Source of the DNA: Sanguinoderma infundibulare | Lineage: Eukaryota > Basidiomycota > Agaricomycetes > Polyporales > Polyporaceae | Direction: 5' to 3' | DNA length: 64,000 nt | Assembly: GCA_032821775.1 (NCBI GenBank) | Contig: JAVLRN010000003.1 | Span: forward strand, 806,001 to 870,000 | Part shown: positions 11,650 through 22,259 of the stretch, in pieces | Layout of the letters: every line of letters begins with the position of its first letter | How positions within the stretch are numbered: position 1 is the stretch's first letter | Translations under genes and position numbers: made by a program | The notes under the pieces: generated by a model | Seen by the model: only the letters and a program-made list of their open reading frames with translations | The model's database searches: none | What the model was told of the DNA's origin: nothing

Positions 11650-13131
11650 ATCACTATGCTTGTCTTCTGAGCTCTCCTCTGAAACACTGGCAGCAAGTCC
11701 TTCATATTCAGCCAGCAATCCCCTTGAGCCATCTAACAGTATCCCCCTCTCAGTGTTCACTGAGTCTGCAGATGCACCCTTCCTCGAGATGCACTCTACA
11801 CCTGAGGATGAACTCAGCTCTTTCCAGTGTGCTGCCACAGGCTACCCTCATGTTACTGCTTCATTGCGCTGCTCCGCAACCATTGTTGGCTTGACAATCA
11901 CTATGAGCAGTGCCTCTACTGTGGACTGCAAAACACTTGAGCCGCACCCCTCTCAAGCCATATGAGAGCATCCCACTCTCAGTGGTTATTGACTCCTTGG
12001 ACACATCCTCCACCAAGGGGTGCTCTACACCTGAGCACAAACTCAGGTTGTTCAAGTCCACCACAGTAGCCTCTCCTACAAGTGAGGTTGTGTGGCCTGC
12101 TGGGTTCCTGGAAATCAAGGAGTGTCCCTCTTCACAAGGTGACCTCCTGGCTGCTCATGAGTCATCATTCACTACTATGGCAATGGAAGGCCTCCAGTGT
12201 GACCCCTGCTGTGCTTGCCATCATTCCCTCCTCTGAGACTCCTCCCCTGGGTGCTTTGTGTTCATTAGACACCCTCCTCCAGCCCTCCGAGAGCATCCCC
12301 CTCTTGGAAGTCATTGAGTCCTTGAACATACCCTCCTCCCAGGTGCGCTCGACAACTGAGTGCAAGTGTAGCTCTTCTGAGTTGGCCACGGTCATTTCCC
12401 CTCAAGTCTCTGCCTCATTGGACTGTTCTGCAACCATTGTCATATCGACTGCCTCCACACATGGTGCCTCGACAAACTGCAACACCTCCACTGCTTCCAG
12501 TGTGACACACATTGACCCAAGCTTGTTTGCTGGAAAGATGAGCATTAGCTCTATGGACAAGCCATCTTCACTGTCCACTCACAAGCCATGGACCAAGAAG
12601 TTTATAGGTGGGATCAAGAGATGTCTCAAGTTTGCAGGTCATTGCACAATGCAGAAGGCAGTTGCTGACATTGAATCCTCAGACACACCCTCCTCCAAGG
12701 TGCACTCTACACCTGAGCACAAACACAGCTCTTTCCAGTGTGCTGCTGCAGATTCCCCTCAATTTCCTGCTTCACAGTTGGACTACTCCATGACCATTGT
12801 CACCATCTCTGCAAGCAGTACCTCAATGGACTGCGACAAACCTGAGTACATCCCCTTCATTTATGTGAGAGCATTCTGCCCTTGGTGGTCATTGAGTCCT
12901 TGGTCAACGGTCGTACCCTCCACTGAGGTGCACTTGACATCCGAGTGCAAGTTCAGCTCTTTCGAGTTGGCTCCTCCTCAAGTCCCTGCCTCACTGGACT
13001 GCTCTGTGACCATGATCATCTCAATCTTCTCTGTAAGTGGCACCCTGATATACCACAGCATCTCAACAATCTATAGCATGATGAACATGGACCTGCCATC
13101 CTCTGCTGGGCAGACAGTGTCAGCACCTTAG
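11650..13131 (+). repeat. Five degenerate serine/proline-rich repeat units downstream of the dead kinase
   Basis: A unit that reads roughly as I-E-S-(L/S)-D-T-P-S-S-x-V-x-S-T-P-E-x-K-x-S-S-F starts near 11,735, 11,970, 12,293, 12,668 and 12,885, at spacings of about 215-375 bp. Copies 3-5 lie in one 349-codon open frame (12,082-13,131). The units are clearly related at DNA level (for example CACCCTCCTCCAAGGTGCAC). This could be the C-terminal tail of the kinase pseudogene. No known domain is recognised. Confidence 0.6.
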
Positions 13132-15091
13132 TCACCCCATCCTTTTTATCTCCATGCAATCCATGGATTAAGAGGTTCATTGGTGCCATCAAGAGGTGTT
13201 TCATGCCTGCCAGTCATCACACAGAAGGGAGCTACTGATGTGAACTGAATGGTTCAACCGTGTCCCTTGCCCCCTTCCTCTCCTTGTATTCTCTCTCATC
13301 AGTGTAGGGTCCCCTATTGTGCCCTGTGCCTAAAATCTTTGCATTTCACATGGTTCCCTCTCATACTGATCAGTCACCACCACATGCACCATTCATGGCT
13401 CAGATTCTTCAGCCTTCCACATCATGCAGGCTTCCTTCAGCTTCCCCACATATCACTGCATGGTGTTCATGCATTGTGCATGTCCCCTTCGACCATGTGG
13501 TTCCTCTTCCTCATGGCCTGATTACACACATGGCTTACAGGTGCCCTCTCACTCAGGGATCATTTGGTACATCTTCAATCATATGCATGTCTCATTATAT
13601 GCCACAGGATGTACAGTGGCATTGCATAGTTCCTTGCAGCTCAGCCTCTGATTGATTTAGTATGGTGCACAGCTATCTTCAACATGGTCATGATGCATTG
13701 ATCATGGTCACATGTTGTACCAGTTTCTTTGGCTCTTTCATGATGGTGCACATTTCAGTTCGTGGTTACTAGATAGTTCTGTCGCAGATGTCTCTCAGAC
13801 TCCTTTAAGTTACTGTTTGGACTCACATGGCCTTTGTAGCTATGTTTTGGAGGCTTTGGTAGTGTAGTGGTGTTGGTGCCACTGCATGGTGTACACAGTG
13901 CGTACCCTCTGTACTTAGCTTTGATTTGGTGTATGGATTTCAGAGGTTACCACTGACCTCAGATCTCTCTCTCTTTATACCTGCATATGTATGACTCCCT
14001 CCAGGCTCTGAGTAGCCTCTCTGTTTTGACTTCGAGCCTCTTACCATTCAGTACATTGTATAACCACACATACTTCACATTGTTCATCCTCCACAGTGTC
14101 CATGCACACTGGTCATATCCACATCATACACTACCATGTGGTAGTTGGTCTACGTGACCACACCATAGTTGAGTTTCCCCTTTTCCCTACCATTTGGTGG
14201 CCTTTAGGCCTGCAGCACACCTGTACCACCTTGCACCCATCTGTCACAGCCTGTCCTTTCTCCATGTTGATCCTTCAGTTCTACATGCAGGTTTCCCATG
14301 CATGTTACATTGGCATGACAATCCCATCTGCCTCTTCCTTGTGGCAACTGTTTGACTCAGTTCAAAGTTATACTGCTTGTAATCAAGTTTTCTTTCATTC
14401 TCTTCTGGTTCTGGTTTCCCCTCTGTCTCACCACTATCTGGCAATGCTCACTTGCAACTTGCCTCTAGTTAGCTTAACTTGGATTTCTTGCCTTTCCAGT
14501 TTCAGATTTCTTATCTTCTGGATTGTAGGTTATCTGTGTCCTGATTTCGGTCTCCTTACTTTAGAACTTGGTCTGTTTCTCTCCTGCCAGTGCGCAAATA
14601 TCTCTTGTTCCATCTGTCTCAGTCTCGGATCTCTTCTGCATCTCATAGCTTCTGCATTTGTTCCAGCTTTAACTCTTGTTTCCATTTGCATATTACTTGG
14701 TGTGTCCCAGCAGCCCAGTTCTGGTTACCTTGTCTTACTAGAGTATTAGGATCCAGATGTTGTGAATTGATCTAAATTCATTCTTTTATTTACCTAGGAA
14801 CCACATCATCTGTGAGTGACAGCACAAACCACATCACTGTTTATCTCCAGGCTTGAAGCGATATGTGCAGGAGGATGTTTATATGGACCACATGCAGGCT
14901 TTTATGACACATGATACATCACCTCTTTGATGCCAGTTTAAGTTACTCAAAGACAGTGATTGCAATCTGCTTGTATTGATCATTATAATTTCAAAGAAGC
15001 AAGTCTCAAAATCAACTGTAATTTTCTATGGGAACTCTGATAGCTCCTATATTCCCTGATCCAGTCGCATGAACTGGACATGGCCCAGTGG
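13132..15091. other. Long gene-free, repeat-derived stretch
   Basis: No protein motif, tRNA or clear repeat pair was seen. A 217-codon frame at 14,096-14,749 is hydrophobic, very rich in Leu, Ser, Cys and His, and has no recognisable domain; it is probably an effect of a pyrimidine-rich strand. Confidence 0.5.
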
Positions 15092-16892
15092 TCACATAGT
15101 TTGCTCAAGGATGCCACCTATATAATGCTGTTTGGGGGCTGCCAGGGTGATCAAATCATCATTGCAAATGAAGTAAGAGGGCATATTTGGGGTATCAAAG
15201 GTATCAAAGGTGTTGAAGGTGTCAGAGTTGCCAGTGGTAATGTGATAGGAGGTGTGGGACTGATGTGCTGGTTGGGCAAGGAGTTTCAGCACTCTGAGTT
15301 CTGTATTTAAAGGGTTTTTGAACAATAAAAATATCCCTTCATCCCTCTCATCAATAGAAATGTAATTGTCCCTCTGCCAAGACCTCTCCAACAATAATCT
15401 GAAAGATGCATTTTTGAAAACACAGAGTAGCCTCAGTCTGGGCCTCTTTACAGGTATACAACTCTCCTGATAATTTTCATGAGGATGGATATAAAATTGT
15501 TCACAGATAGCATTCTTGACTTTATTGTGGTGTTCAAGGGTAATTGAATTACCCTTTTCCACAAATCACTGCTGACAATGTTCATTTCTGAGCCTGTGTC
15601 CACTATAGCTGATATTGGCTGCCCATTGAAATATACCTTAATTCTGATTAGTGGACTCTGATAAGCCAATAAAGTGGGAATTAGAGGGTTTTTTTTACTT
15701 CTTGACTTGAGATAGGTCTTTTAACCTTCATTAAATTCTGCAGCTGCTGAGATACATTCCAAAAGGTCCCAATAACCTCACCTACTGACATAGTGACTGG
15801 AGTCTTGAGAATCCTGTTAAGAATTTTGCTCAGATTTGCTTGCTTTGCAATCTGTGACTGGATTAAGAGTTTTTAGGCATTTCCCTCCACTTTAGGTTTA
15901 TCAGCCTTCTATCTTCTGGGGGCTCTGTATGTGGCATCCTTTATGACTATGTCTTCATCATTTAGTGGGTCAAACATGGGTTTGTGAGTCTCAACTGGTT
16001 TGGGCTGAAGCACTTGAGGTGTCATATCAGCTGGATGGATCCCTGGGGGCTTGGATTTTTCTAGAGCCATGCACTTTGCCCAATTTGAATGTGGTAGCAG
16101 AAATACTCCCTCAAAGCACTCTTTGTGTGCTTTCCTTGCCATTTTAGGAGCATGCTCTACAGAAAAGACATATTGATAATTGTTCTCTACATCTGACCCT
16201 TTTCAATAATCCATGGGTGCTTGAGCTGCTAAAGTCACAAAGTTTGAGCTGCTATGAGCTCTTTGAAGGCAGCAAACTGCACAGATGAGTGGTTTATCAT
16301 TATTGCACATAATCTTTGCACCATCTCCCATCACATACCTCCTATTTTCATCTCACTTGACAATTCTGTTGATTGTGAGATCCTTCAGTGTGACACAGTC
16401 ATTCATTCCATGCCCTTGTGTGCCACAGCCATAGCATCTCATCTCCTCATGGCTGTTCATGCTATTGGGCCTTGCTGAGGGCACAGAGGACATAGGTGGT
16501 GAGTGAGATGAGGCACCTTTGAAAGATTTGAGAATAAGTGCAATATCCTTGTCCAGCTTGAATGCTTGATAGAAAAGTAATGCATATTTTGGATCATCAA
16601 TAGACATGCTCTGGAGCCTAATAATGAGATCCTTAACATCATCCCGAGCACCAGGCTCATATGTATGCTGTGTGGTCTTAGGGATTGTCTTAGATAAAGT
16701 GTCAAACTTTACTTGGCATGCCTTTCTCTGCTTTTACACTAACTTGAGAGTCTTCTGCAGCTTGTCCTTGTGCTTAGGTTCATAATCAGACTCATTATCT
16801 GATTCATCACTGTCTTCTGTGTCTGAATCAGAATCAGATTCTGAGCTGTCCAAACTGATGTCTCCATCTTCATCATCCTAGTCTGATAGGTC
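15092..16892 (-). mobile_element. Degenerate Ty3/gypsy gag-protease remnant, reverse strand
   Basis: Read on the minus strand, an acidic gag region starts near 16,870. A CCHC zinc knuckle follows, CYGCGTQGHGMNDC, encoded at about 16,390-16,430. Then come a Pro/Lys-rich linker and a retroviral-type aspartic protease with the active-site motif AIVDTGSEMNIVSSDLW at about 15,560-15,610. Stops separate the parts. No reverse transcriptase follows in the same orientation, so it stops where the plus-strand gypsy remnant (1.76-7.95 kb) would begin; the two are complementary halves of such an element. Confidence 0.75.
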
Positions 16893-17320
16893 TGTTGAAG
16901 TCACCACTTCAGTGGTGGCTCCTTTTTCTGTATCAAGTCCCTATTTGGACTAGTTGTTCCTTACATGTTCCTCTACCTATGATATATTACACTTAGCTGT
17001 AGCATTGCTCCTTCCATAGTTATTGCCTACTTTACATTTCTGCACAGTTCTAGCCTAGATACGGCTCCTAGTTTACCTTAGTCCATATTTCCATCATTTC
17101 TTGTTGTGCAGGCACCAGTTCAGTGCTACAGGTGTTTGGACATGTATGCTATATACTCACATGATCAGCATAGCCTTAGCATCCCTGTGTTGTGCTCTGT
17201 CAGTCCTTAGACTTTACAGAGCTCGACATAGGTGAGTAGTTAGCATCTCCTGCAATGAAAAGACTTCACAGAGCTCAACATAGGCCCTTGTGACCACTCC
17301 TGGATCCACTGCAGCCAACA
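16893..17320. repeat. Long terminal repeat, copy 2 (TGTTG...CAACA)
   Basis: This 428-bp sequence is the partner of 8,425-8,851, in the same orientation. Most differences between the two are C/T or G/A changes, many at former CpG sites (ACGTG to ACATG, TGTCGTG to TGTTGTG). A short hairpin near the 5' end is kept in both with different bases. It directly abuts the reverse-strand gypsy gag. No target duplication is visible. Confidence 0.75.
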
Positions 17321-18000
17321 CACTTATCATACCTGCTGCAGCAATCATGAAAGCTCAAGATGAGCAGGTAGCTTCTGACAATGAAGTAGTGGAGATGGGG
17401 GCTGGTGTTAACTTGTACAGTGTCAATCCTCCTTGAAACACTCAGTATCTGAAGCAGGTTCAGAAGAGGTTGCATTCTCCTGGACATCCTGAGAGAAACA
17501 TCTGGGACATGTCCTTTTCCTAGTAGTCCAAACATCTCATACCAGTCTCCTTACATACATTAACTTTTTAGTCTGATACTCCATCCTCTCTATATGTCTC
17601 TTACTAATCTGCATTTAAATTATCTATCTACTACATTTCTTTGCAACTACTACTTACTAACAATCTTACTAACAAGGCTAATCTCATAGTACATGACTGG
17701 GACTTAGACTATTCATAACTTTTTCAGTTATGTTTCTTACCCTACTATCTACTCTCTCTGCCATTGGCTGTAATTGAAGATAAGGTCTGAGGAGAATCAG
17801 ACAAAAGCTTTAAACCCAGATATTGGCAGGGTGCAAGGTTTGAGCATCTGTATAAGCTGGAGAAAAGGCTGAAGACAATACACCAGATATTATAGTTCAA
17901 TCAAACAAACAGTTTCTACTGCACTTATTGTAGGCAAATAGATTATATAGACCACTCATTGAAGATATACAGACTGCTTATCTTTTTGGAAAAACCCTTG
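17321..18000. other. No gene seen
   Basis: AT-rich, with many stops in all frames. Nothing recognisable apart from the continuation of repeat-derived sequence beyond the LTR. Confidence 0.5.
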
Positions 18001-18165
18001 GATAACCTGGAGGTAACCCACAGCCTTAAAACCTCTGACCTGGATCTGTGTCTGACCCATGCACCAGATACCCATATCTACAAGACCTGTACCTACAGGT
18101 CCAGATCCAGGTATATATGGGTATATCTACAAGGAACTCATACCCACATTCAGCCTTAGACACCA
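18000..18165. repeat. Array of ACCTGTACC/TACAGGT motifs, left copy
   Basis: Short direct and inverted copies of the TACAGGT motif (ACCTGTACC, TACAGGTCC, CAGGTATATATGGG) end in ATTCAGCCTTA at about 18,165. The same motif and the same boundary recur at 19,490-19,671. Dense short motifs like these resemble the subterminal repeats of hAT-type transposons; that assignment is an inference, because no terminal repeat pair or transposase was found. Confidence 0.4.
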
Positions 18166-19310
18166 GTATACACTACAACAGTAACAGAGTCCTCATGATA
18201 TAGATAATGGAAGACAGTGGATGATAAAGAGGACATCCCCTGAGTCCCTGGGTGAAGACTATGCAGTTGGTGCTCAATGACAGTGAGCTCTGCATCTGTA
18301 AGCCTGTAACATGTATGTGTGTGCAGTGCACCAAGTTCTGGCACAGGCACAACAGTGGTGGAGATAGCACTGATGGAGCAGGAGGCAGCAAAGAATAGCT
18401 GAAGTCAAGGAAGATGATGGAGGACAAAAAGTGAGCAATGAAGAGGATTAGAAAGATGTAAAAGTGTGTTTGCTTCACCTCTCTTATTGCATGCATGTCT
18501 GAGGAAAGACTGATGTCTGCCCCCTGAGTAGGAAATTGGGAGAATGGAACAATGAGGATGGGTTTGGTCCATGGATCACCAAAGAGGACAAGAATAATGA
18601 GTAATAAAATATGAGCAGAGAATTCAAAATACTGAGAGCAACAGACAAGGTAATGAAGGTGCAGAGAATTCAAGTCTTGCAAGAGACCAGAAGCACCAGG
18701 ACTTATGGATGAGAAGCAAACTCACCTGTTGAGGCTCAATCTGCTTTCTAACTCATCCTTATCTTATTATTCTTCTTGCACACCCTCTGCACACTTGATC
18801 CCATCTCTACTCTCCTAACTGTGATGCAGCTGTTGTCAGGACTCTTGGAGTCATGTGACACAGTTGCACTCTACACAAGAATATGCTGGACTTATGGGCT
18901 TTGATTGAGTATATACCTGCTTACCAGCCTGAGAGGTTGTGACACTACAGAGTGTATGAAATCAGCAGGTAGAAAGAATTAATGTTATAATATTATGACC
19001 TACTAAGTTTACTTCGAACACAGGCTAGCAGCTAATATTGAGAATAAAAAGACAATAAAGAGCATAAAAACAGTATGAGGAGGACACAAAAGATAGCTGC
19101 TTAGAAGAAAAGCTGTACATAGTAGACAGGCCTTGAAGAGATGTGAGACAGACAGTCATAAGACTTATGTGGCAGAAGATGGCTATGCTATCATGTGAAG
19201 TGCTTCTGTCAATGGCCATGGATGGACTGCATGAAAGATGCTGGCAGTTAGCCACATACTCAAAGTCCATAGGCTCATCACTGTGCAGCACTCATTTTTT
19301 CCTGTCATCA

Positions 19311-19439
19311 GACCTGCACACTTGCAAGGATCTGGAGTTTAAGGTGTTTAAGTTTCTGACCATCAAAGAGCTTCTCACAATTAAACCTGTGTCCAAGGAG
19401 TGGCAGAAAGTGGTATACCTGCCCAAAGGACACAATTAA
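19311..19439 (+). pseudogene. Possible F-box-like fragment
   Basis: The end of a 98-codon frame reads EFKVFKFLTIKELLTIKP followed by VSKEWQKVV. This fits the F-box pattern of a leucine-rich first helix, a hydrophobic second helix and the VSKxW third helix. It is short, has no recognisable partner domain and lies in repeat-rich DNA, so it is at best a remnant. Confidence 0.25.
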
Positions 19440-19489
19440 GTGAACATTTCACACAAAACAGCTTTAACTTGTATATATTTTGGTGGGTC

Positions 19490-19671
19490 TTGCAGATATC
19501 CATAGGTACAGGTCTTTATGTGGGTAAACCCATGGGTACAGGTCAAAGATCTGTGGATATGGGTCAGTACAGGTCGTGACCTGCACAGTTTCAGGTCAAA
19601 CCCTCTGAGGTCCCAATACCCACAGGTACAGGTTCAGGTCGACTCACAGGTGACCCATGTTCAGCCTTACT
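19490..19671. repeat. Array of TACAGGT motifs, right copy
   Basis: At least four copies of TACAGGT occur in the same direction within 160 bp, with related CAGGTC and GGGTA motifs, ending in GTTCAGCCTTA. The sequence following the end (CTGGTGTC) is the reverse complement of that following the left array (GACACCAG). Confidence 0.45.
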
Positions 19672-19699
19672 GGTGTCAGACAACAGTCCTTCAAAGATA

Positions 19700-20670
19700 A
19701 GCACATCCCATTGAGCTTTTGCCCCCACTGTCTACCTAGAACATATTGCTCAACTCTGTCCAGCTTGGTGTCTTGCCAGGCATCCACAACTTCATCTTCT
19801 CTTATACTGATCCTTTGCCTCTAGTTATCTCCTCATTAATCTCCAACATATCATTCAGAATATCATTCAAATTTTCCACATTGATGGGCAAAAGCCAAGC
19901 AACCTTGAACCCATCTATATCAAATTGAAACACTTGTATTGTCTGTATCTACTTTAATCCTGGATGCATATCTAGTAGAAAATTTATGTATGTCATTGGC
20001 TCCCTTTGTTCAATCAAATCTCATTTATGCACTACTTGTAGAAGCGAAGTCATGCAGTATCGAAAGACTATATAAAGGCTACTCACAGATTCTTCACTGT
20101 TTGTCATGGGTATATGTCCAATATGCATCTGCACCACTTCTTTTCTGCCTCCAGCACTCCAGCACTCCTCTGGGCCATATCCCTCTATTAAGTGCTCTCC
20201 CTTGCCTCTGAGATCTGATATCCCTCCATCTTTTCAGGAGTGCTCCATGTTAGCACTCTCCTCCTTAGGTACTGCAGTGCTACCATGCTCCCTCCCTCAT
20301 GGACCATGATTATTTAGATTAGATAAGAATCACCCTAAGTAGATGCTCTGTCATACACATGTTTACCATACCCAGTTCACATGCCTTTAGCTAAGGCTCA
20401 ACTGACCTCTCCATAATACTGCCAAATATATGCAAATAAATACATGGTCTGTGTGCACTGCAGTAGGTATATAAGGCCAGATAGTTTGCTCCTAGTCTCC
20501 CAGTTCAGCCTCTTATTGTTAGAGTGCAGTAATCATACTTACTCATCCTTCAGGAGTTGGTTCCTGAACTGCCATAAGACTCTTTAATATCAAGTGCATA
20601 GCATGTAATACCATAGACATGGAGCTACAGTTACACTAATTTACACTAATAAACTGGTGTCTTTAACTGA
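19700..20670. other. No gene seen
   Basis: Only short frames (up to about 90 codons). A small tandem repeat, TTACACTAA twice, occurs at about 20,633-20,651, just before the tRNA-like sequence. Confidence 0.5.
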
Positions 20671-20675
20671 ATCAA

Positions 20676-20748
20676 GACCAGATAGCTCAGTGATTAGAGT
20701 ATCTGGATGCATACTAGAAGGTCCTGGGTTTAATCCTTAGTCTGGTCA
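20676..20748 (+). repeat. tRNA-like sequence, probable SINE head or tRNA pseudogene
   Basis: The 73 bases fold as a tRNA. The 7-bp acceptor stem is perfect (GACCAGA with TCTGGTC). A D-arm starts at TAGCTCAGTGATTAGAG, matching the polymerase III A box. The anticodon stem is 5 bp (TCTGG with CTAGA) and the T-arm contains GGTTTAATCC, a B box in which the usual CG has become TA. A T-run follows at 20,750. By position the anticodon would be GCA (Cys), but base 37 is a pyrimidine and the B box is mutated, so a working tRNA is unlikely. A tRNA-derived SINE is the better reading. Confidence 0.6.
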
Positions 20749-20754
20749 CTTTTT

Positions 20755-22055
20755 CACCTTTAATATTTATGTCTTAGAAACTAGGTGAGCACTACTTGTA
20801 CTTTAGCATAGTTAAGCAATGCACTTACATTTTAGGGACTAGCCTGTGGCCCAATGCCTAAAGGTTGGTTAGGTAGGTTTTATATCTGCATATCAGCCTT
20901 ACCCTCCTCCTCCTCATTATCTGTCTCCCTGGCATGCTGTCTTGTCTGTTCTCTCATATTGCACCAGTCTCAATCTGATATTGTATCAGCTGGGCATCCT
21001 TGAGTGCTTGACTGGGCTCCACATGCCAGTTGCTCCACAACACTGTTCTCTTCTCTCTGCTGACAGCATCACAACCTCTTGAGTCCATGGCACAATATAT
21101 CAGAGACTATATATCTTATATAATGTGGGTAGAGATAAATACTGATAGGCAGATTTTATTGATTATATAGAAATATAACATTGTTTACAGACCACATTCT
21201 TCAGCCAACAGTGGTCCAGAAGCATTCTGTTCAAGGATCATCACCATGTGCATACCTATGTAAATGTTAGATGACATAAATCAATTATGAGGTATGAAAA
21301 AGGATCATTTGAGGATGTCAGAGAGGGCTGGATGAAGATGTTCACATTGCACCTTTGAGCATTCTCTTTCAAAAAGGAAAGGTGAGTTGGCATTAATAAC
21401 ACTGACTTCAGCTTCAGCATGCATGTCAAAGTCAGAGTCACCCTTCTGTGTTGAGAGAAGATTGGTTACCTTCATGGCTTTTTCAAAGTTCTGACACAGG
21501 CAAGCAGCTCCTGGATATCTAATCTGAGAGACTACTTGAAGCCAGAGACCACCATGCTAGTGATTTATGACTTTGACAACTGCATCTTGCAGGTGCAGTT
21601 CTGGCACTGTGTAAGTCTGAACAAATGATGTGGATGATGGGGTCACTGATGAGTAATATAGGATGCCACCTTCTCTATAGAGTTTGGTGTTCATCTGCAT
21701 TAGATTACAAACATCATGCCCATACTATATGATGCTCTAAAGGAGAGGTATGAGCATGCAGAGGAGATGAAGATATGGAATTATTTAGTAACAGATTAAG
21801 TCCGACTCTTACAGAAGCAGTCTTAAAATATCCCCCTCAAGTACACGATAATCCTTATTAGAGCATCTGAAGGTGTGGGTCTGACACCTGACCTCAGATG
21901 GGAAATTGAGGAGCTGGAGAGGTAGCACAATGTTGGAACTGACATGAAGGTAAGTGCAATTCAGTGGATGGGTGTTAGGACTGCCTGCTGACAGCAGTTG
22001 CACAGGGCCTACCCTCAGAAGATGGTCAGCAAAAAGATGCTCACAAGGTGATAAT
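20755..22055. other. No gene seen
   Basis: AT-rich, CpG-poor sequence with frequent stops in all frames. It may include the body of the SINE that starts at 20,676. No domain, terminal repeat or RNA gene was recognised. Confidence 0.5.
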
Positions 22056-22060
22056 TAGAT

Positions 22061-22254
22061 AGAAGATGGAGGGTGAGTTGCATGTAGCAGCATTATGGGT
22101 CAACTTTAAAACTAATTGCTCGAGTGACACTCAGCAGACCAGAAGATGATCAGAGCTCTGAGTAACTTTATGCAGAGATGGGTAACAAGCCTATAGAAGA
22201 TTAAAGGTGAGTCACATGCAGCAGCATAGTAGATCAACTTAAACCTAATTGCTC
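22061..22254 (+). repeat. Imperfect direct repeat of about 60 bp (22,061-22,121 and 22,195-22,254)
   Basis: Both copies read AGAAGAT...GGTGAGT followed by CATG(T/C)AGCAGCAT, then GATCAACTT or GGTCAACTT, then CTAATTGCTC. They share about 80% of bases and are separated by 73 bp. Their origin is unknown. Confidence 0.6.
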
Positions 22255-22259
22255 TTTCC

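Noticed and set aside
14096..14749. 217-codon hydrophobic open frame
   Set aside because: Low complexity, pyrimidine-rich coding strand, CpG-poor surroundings and no recognisable motif; most likely chance.
8425..17320. One full-length LTR retrotransposon with two LTRs
   Set aside because: Internal sequence mixes copia gag, a kinase and reverse-strand gypsy gag, and the outer flanks show no target duplication.
18173..18682. 169-codon minus-strand frame rich in Leu and Ile
   Set aside because: Overlaps the TACAGGT array and has no family features; looks like random AT-rich sequence.
20676..20748. Functional tRNA-Cys gene
   Set aside because: The mutated B box, a pyrimidine at position 37 and the transposon context make a working tRNA unlikely; kept as a tRNA-like repeat.
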